Translations under genes and position numbers: made by a program | The notes under the pieces: model-generated | Seen by the model: the letters and a program-made list of their open reading frames with translations, nothing else | Told to the model about the DNA's origin: nothing | Databases searched by the model: none | Source of the DNA: Desulforamulus putei DSM 12395 | GTDB taxonomy: Bacteria > Bacillota > Desulfotomaculia > Desulfotomaculales > Desulfotomaculaceae | Length of the DNA: 64,000 bases | Direction of reading: 5' to 3' | Assembly (NCBI RefSeq): GCF_900129195.1 | Contig: NZ_FQUY01000008.1 | Span: forward strand, 50,905 to 114,904 | In this document: positions 61,150 to 64,000 of the stretch, piece after piece | Layout of the letters: the number at the start of each line of letters is the position of its first letter | Position numbering within the stretch: the first letter of the stretch is position 1

Positions 61150-61803
61150 ATGCTCTTTACGTTTCAGAACATCACCTATACCCTAGGCACCGGCCCGGCA
61201 CGTCAAATTACCGTATCCGGCTCGGTTTCCGAGGGAGGTGTCCTGGTGGTACGGGGCCCCTCCGGAGCCGGAAAAACCACGTTGCTGAGGGTTTTGGCAA
61301 GACTGCAACCCTGTGACGGCGGGGAGGTTTTTTTGCAAGGGGAAAGCTGGCAGCACATTCCGTCCCCCCTCTGGCGGGTCGGCGTGCATTATCTGGCCCA
61401 GAAGCCGGCCCTTTTTGACGGGACGGTGGCGGATAACCTGGCCAAACCCTTTGAGACAAGGGTAGGCAGTAAACATAGATTTGATCCCGGCCGGGCCAAA
61501 GCCTTGATGCAGGAGCTTCTTCTGGACGCACACCAATGGGAGCAGGATTCTCGAACCCTGTCCGGCGGCGAGGCTGCCCGGGTTGCCTTTATCAGGGCGC
61601 TTCTTATTGAGCCAAAGGTGATGCTGCTGGATGAACCCACCGCCGCCCTGGATGGACGGGCCAGGGCGGCCTTTTACAGGACACTGTCCCGCTGGCTGAC
61701 TTCTCCGGGCCACGCCGCGCTGCTGGTATCCCATAACAATGATTATCAAGGGCTGGACCGGGTTTCTTTTGTGGACATAGACCCCATACAAGGAGATGTA
61801 TAA
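61150..61803 (+). CDS. fetA: ABC transporter ATP-binding protein (FetA-like)
   Basis: 217 residues: Walker A GPSGAGKTT (about 36), Q-loop YLAQKPALFDGTVADNL, signature LSGGEAARVAFIRALL (about 137), Walker B VMLLDEPTAALD (about 157) and switch His in LLVSHNN. The short length and FetB-type permease behind it place it in the FetAB (YbbL/YbbM) iron-export group. Four bases after padR. Confidence 0.88.
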   Translation: MLFTFQNITYTLGTGPARQITVSGSVSEGGVLVVRGPSGAGKTTLLRVLARLQPCDGGEVFLQGESWQHIPSPLWRVGVHYLAQKPALFDGTVADNLAKPFETRVGSKHRFDPGRAKALMQELLLDAHQWEQDSRTLSGGEAARVAFIRALLIEPKVMLLDEPTAALDGRARAAFYRTLSRWLTSPGHAALLVSHNNDYQGLDRVSFVDIDPIQGDV

Positions 61804-61804
61804 C

Positions 61805-62605
61805 ATGGAAAACGCCACCATCCCCATTTCCAACCTGCAACTGGCATTTACCGTGGTGCTGGTCTTGATTACCGGGGCGATTTCCTCCCTTTTGAAACTG
61901 GGTCTGTTGAAATCCTTACTCTGGGGAACCCTACGTACCTTCGTGCAGCTTACGTTGGTGGGCTATGCCCTGACCTATGTTTTTAAAATCAATAACCTGT
62001 GGTTCATTATCGCCATCATTACCCTGATGTGTTATATTGCTTCTAAAACGGCGGTAAAAAGAACGCCAAACGTCCCCAATTACCCGTCTTTTTTGGCCTT
62101 TATCTCCCTTTTGGCCAGCACCTATCTGGTGGGTTCCATTGTAACCATATTAATCATCTCTCCCGAGCCCTGGTATTCCGCCAGAATTGTCATTCCTATT
62201 TTCGGGATGATCCTGGGCAACTCCATGAACGGCATTGCCCTCTCCCTGGACCGCCTCTATGCCGAAGCCAGATCCCGCTCGGCTGAAATCGAGGCCATGC
62301 TGACCTTCGGGGCAACCCCCTGGGAGGCCATCCGCAGCAGTGTCCGGGAGGCGGTAAGGGCCGGCATGACACCCACCATTAACTCTTTAATGGTGGTGGG
62401 CCTGGTCAGTTTACCGGGAATGATGACGGGTCAGATTCTCGGCGGCGCCGACCCCAACGAGGCCGTTCGTTATCAAATTGTGGTCATGCTGATGGTTGCC
62501 GCCGCTGTGGCCATCGGCTGCCTGATCCTGGTGGGACTTTCTTATAAAAAACTGTTTAATGAAGACGGGGCTTTACAACCCTTTGTTCGGCAGAGTAAGA
62601 CATAA
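61805..62605 (+). CDS. fetB: FetB-type ABC permease (UPF0014)
   Basis: 266 residues from ATG 61805 (GGAG upstream), seven TM helices. Family motifs: RTFVQLTLVGYALTYVF (about 45), IPIFGMILGNSMNGIALSLD (about 134-153), MLTFGATPWEAIRSSVREAV (about 168) and INSLMVVGLVSLPGMMTGQI (about 194), typical of FetB/YbbM. In E. coli FetAB exports iron and raises peroxide tolerance; metal choice here is by homology. Last gene of the padR-fetA-fetB operon. Confidence 0.9.
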   Translation: MENATIPISNLQLAFTVVLVLITGAISSLLKLGLLKSLLWGTLRTFVQLTLVGYALTYVFKINNLWFIIAIITLMCYIASKTAVKRTPNVPNYPSFLAFISLLASTYLVGSIVTILIISPEPWYSARIVIPIFGMILGNSMNGIALSLDRLYAEARSRSAEIEAMLTFGATPWEAIRSSVREAVRAGMTPTINSLMVVGLVSLPGMMTGQILGGADPNEAVRYQIVVMLMVAAAVAIGCLILVGLSYKKLFNEDGALQPFVRQSKT

Positions 62606-62611
62606 CCCGAA

Positions 62612-62640
62612 AACACTCCCGGCTGTGGAGTGTTGTTTTA
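62612..62640 (+). terminator. Terminator of the padR-fetAB operon
   Basis: AACACTCC (62612-62619) / GGAGTGTT (62627-62634), then GTTTTA. Confidence 0.85.
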
Positions 62641-62787
62641 TCCCGTGCCCTTTTCCGTCAAGGCAGGTATGGGGGGGCCGGCGGGAGGAAACGGTGTAGA
62701 GATCTCCATAGCCGGTAACGATGGACTAGGATGTAATGAAGGATTGACAGGAACAAAAAACTGCTTTATCATATAAGTAACAGTTTT

Positions 62788-62908
62788 ATTTCCTAAAGGG
62801 GAGTAGCTTTAACAGCAAAGTCGTCATGACGGGTTATCTGCCCCGGCTTTGTTGGCAACGGTTACGTTGTTAGCAAGACCTTTACCTCTTCTGGTAAAGG
62901 TCTTTTTT
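62788..62908 (+). ncRNA. yybP-ykoY manganese riboswitch with terminator
   Basis: Aptamer at about 62788-62872: CCTAAAGGGGAGTAGC (62792-62807) is the conserved first Mn-binding segment and CCCCGGCTTTGTTGGCAACG (62841-62860) contains the second. It is followed by an expression platform: AAGACCTTTACC / GGTAAAGGTCTT (62875-62904) and T-run. A second hairpin (GCAACCT/AGGTTGC, 62915-62947) lies before the gene. Mn2+ binding normally stops terminator formation and switches on Mn exporters or TerC proteins, which fits the gene behind it. Confidence 0.9.
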
Positions 62909-62995
62909 ATTGCAGCAACCTTTACCTGAATTTGGTATAGGTTGCTTCTCCTTTTTAGGAAAGAATAGCTTTAGAAAAATAGGAGGGACGTAGAT

Positions 62996-63679
62996 ATGGA
63001 ACTGTTTTCCGCAGAATTTTTCTCAGCGTTACTGGCAATTATCATTATCGATCTGGTTCTGGCCGGTGACAATGCCATTGTGATCGGACTCGCTGCCAGG
63101 AATCTGCCCAGGGATCACCAGAGACAAGTCATTGTTTGGGGTACGGTGGGCGCTGTTGTGGTTAGAGCCATCGCTACTCTGGCGATTGTGTGGCTGCTTA
63201 AGATACCGGGTTTATTGTTAGTCGGGGGGCTGCTCCTTATTTGGATAGCTTACAAATTATTAACGGAAGATAAAAATCATGATCATATGAAGGCCCACGA
63301 CACTCGCTGGGAAGCCATTAGAACCATTATCATCGCCGATGCGGTGATGGGGCTGGATAACGTGCTGGCAGTGGCCGGTTCGGCCCATGGGAGCTTCTTA
63401 CTGGTAATCCTCGGCTTGCTCATCAGTGTTCCCATCATGGTTTGGGGAAGTACCTTCATTCTAAAATGGATGGAACGTTTCCCAATTATCATCTATATCG
63501 GAGCGGGGGTTATTGCCTTAACTGCTGCTAAGATGATTGCTGATGAGCCCTTGCTGAAAACTTTCTTTACCAATACCCCTCCGCTAAAATATGTTCTTAT
63601 GCTGGTTGTGGTGGGCGGTGTTTTACTTGCAGGAAGAGCAAAAAACCGGCGAAGAGACATCTCCTGTCAACAATCCTGA
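62996..63679 (+). CDS. TerC-family membrane protein (YjbE-type), probable Mn2+ exporter
   Basis: 227 residues, about seven TM helices. DLVLAGDNAIVIGLAARNLP (about 19-38) and ADAVMGLDNVLAVAGSAHGS (about 118-137) are the duplicated TerC motifs with acidic metal-binding residues. LIWIAYKLLTEDKNHDHMK forms the cytosolic loop. Members of this family under the same riboswitch help export manganese or metallate exported proteins. AGGAGGG precedes ATG 62996. Confidence 0.92.
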   Translation: MELFSAEFFSALLAIIIIDLVLAGDNAIVIGLAARNLPRDHQRQVIVWGTVGAVVVRAIATLAIVWLLKIPGLLLVGGLLLIWIAYKLLTEDKNHDHMKAHDTRWEAIRTIIIADAVMGLDNVLAVAGSAHGSFLLVILGLLISVPIMVWGSTFILKWMERFPIIIYIGAGVIALTAAKMIADEPLLKTFFTNTPPLKYVLMLVVVGGVLLAGRAKNRRRDISCQQS

Positions 63680-63777
63680 TTTAATTCTTTTATAGACCCC
63701 CATGCCGCTGACGCGGCACCAGCAGAAGGATGAAAATGGTGCTGTGAAGAATCTTTATTCTACGGCTGGCGAAGGGA

Positions 63778-63903
63778 GGTCGTTGTACCTTGGTGCTGCG
63801 AGCCCGTCTTATAGACAGACCCCAACGACCAGGTGCACCACAGATTGTTGCCCCCTTTTGGGGAAGCACGCAGGATAGAATAACCACATATGGTTGTTGC
63901 ACC
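63778..63903 (+). ncRNA. Candidate bridge-type RNA in the IS110 leader
   Basis: Two stem-loops in a row: GGTCGTTG (63778-63785) / CAACGACC (63823-63830) enclosing a large internal loop with the small hairpin GTCT-TAT-AGAC; and GGTGCA (63832-63837) / TGCACC (63898-63903) enclosing CCCC/GGGG and AACCA/TGGTT hairpins. IS110-family bridge RNAs carry target- and donor-binding loops in such a position. The identification is by position and shape only. Confidence 0.45.
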
Positions 63904-63942
63904 AGCCCTTCAATTTAACTGCCGTAGAGGAAGAAAGAACAC

Positions 63943-64000
63943 ATGGAAGTTGTGTACACCCATTGCTGCGGGCTTGACGTTCATAAGAAGAACGTAGTGG
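63943..64000 (+). CDS. IS110-family (DEDD) transposase, N-terminus only
   Basis: ATG 63943 after AGAGGAAG; the 19 visible residues MEVVYTHCCGLDVHKKNVV contain the first catalytic Asp in the typical GLDVHK motif of IS110/IS1111 recombinases. The rest lies beyond the window. Confidence 0.85.
   Translation, partial: MEVVYTHCCGLDVHKKNVV

Larger units (their letters stand above)
63700..64000 (+). mobile_element. IS110-family insertion sequence, left part (cut by window)
   Basis: The start of an IS110-type transposase gene is preceded by about 240 bases of structured non-coding sequence, as is usual at the left end of these elements. The exact left boundary cannot be set because IS110 elements lack terminal inverted repeats; it lies between the terC stop (63679) and about 63770. 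Confidence 0.7.

Noticed and set aside
63690..63902. 70-codon minus-strand frame over the IS110 leader
   Set aside because: Lies opposite the structured non-coding end of the element, with no ribosome binding site; open frame by chance.

Overview
The window looks like a chromosomal segment of an anaerobic, endospore-forming Firmicute of the Desulfotomaculum/Desulforamulus (Peptococcaceae) type. The evidence is an alpha/beta-type SASP, SpoIIR and YaaR; a clostridial-style nif cluster with nifI1/nifI2 between nifH and nifD; a Tat-exported [FeFe] hydrogenase with HybA- and NrfD-like partners; and strong AGGAGG ribosome binding sites. The genus is an inference: no rRNA or marker gene settles it, and no tRNA or CRISPR array was seen.

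Layout. 1-8 kb: isoprenoid isomerase (fni, cut by the window edge), typA, a K+ channel, and small unknown, spore and ferredoxin genes. 8-14 kb: hydrogenase operon, a structured repeat-rich spacer, and a membrane-bound one-component regulator (Cache-HAMP-winged helix). 15.5-27 kb: one long minus-strand nif transcription unit (nifH-I1-I2-D-K-E-N-B-anfO-like-nifV) followed by four small unknown genes, one a 37-residue protein with eight cysteines. It starts at a sigma-A promoter whose leader carries two terminator-like hairpins, and ends at an intrinsic terminator near 15.53 kb. nifV appears truncated by a REPIN-like palindromic repeat. 27-31.3 kb: PAP2 phosphatase and an EmrAB-type efflux operon. 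31.5-46.4 kb: housekeeping genes (RDD protein, pabA/pabB/pabC-like, yaaR, carbonic anhydrase without a standard start codon, CBS protein, mgtC-like, psd, APC permease, CsoR-family repressor, glucan phosphorylase, DMT exporter, phosphoesterase). 46.6-52.9 kb: an amine/amide utilisation operon (glutamine-synthetase-like enzyme, formamidase, APC permease, truncated DUF1028 gene) behind a consensus sigma-54 promoter, divergent from its likely sigma-54 activator. 52.9-55.6 kb: a zone of gene decay (frameshifted coiled-coil gene, degenerate AAA protein, remnants of an amine oxidase, oligopeptidase B and a histidine kinase). 55.7-64 kb: membrane proteins, two genes behind Fur boxes (DUF2325, GAF-HD-GYP), a PadR/FetA/FetB operon, a manganese (yybP-ykoY) riboswitch in front of a TerC-family gene, and the start of an IS110-family element whose leader could encode a bridge-type RNA.

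How it fits together: the nif genes, hydrogenase and ferredoxin describe a diazotroph that handles H2 outside the membrane. The sigma-54 operon supplies nitrogen from amines and amides. Fur sites, FetAB and the Mn riboswitch handle metals. A family of short palindromic repeats (core GGGGACGGTTCTTGA) is scattered through the window and supplies the stop codons of two genes.
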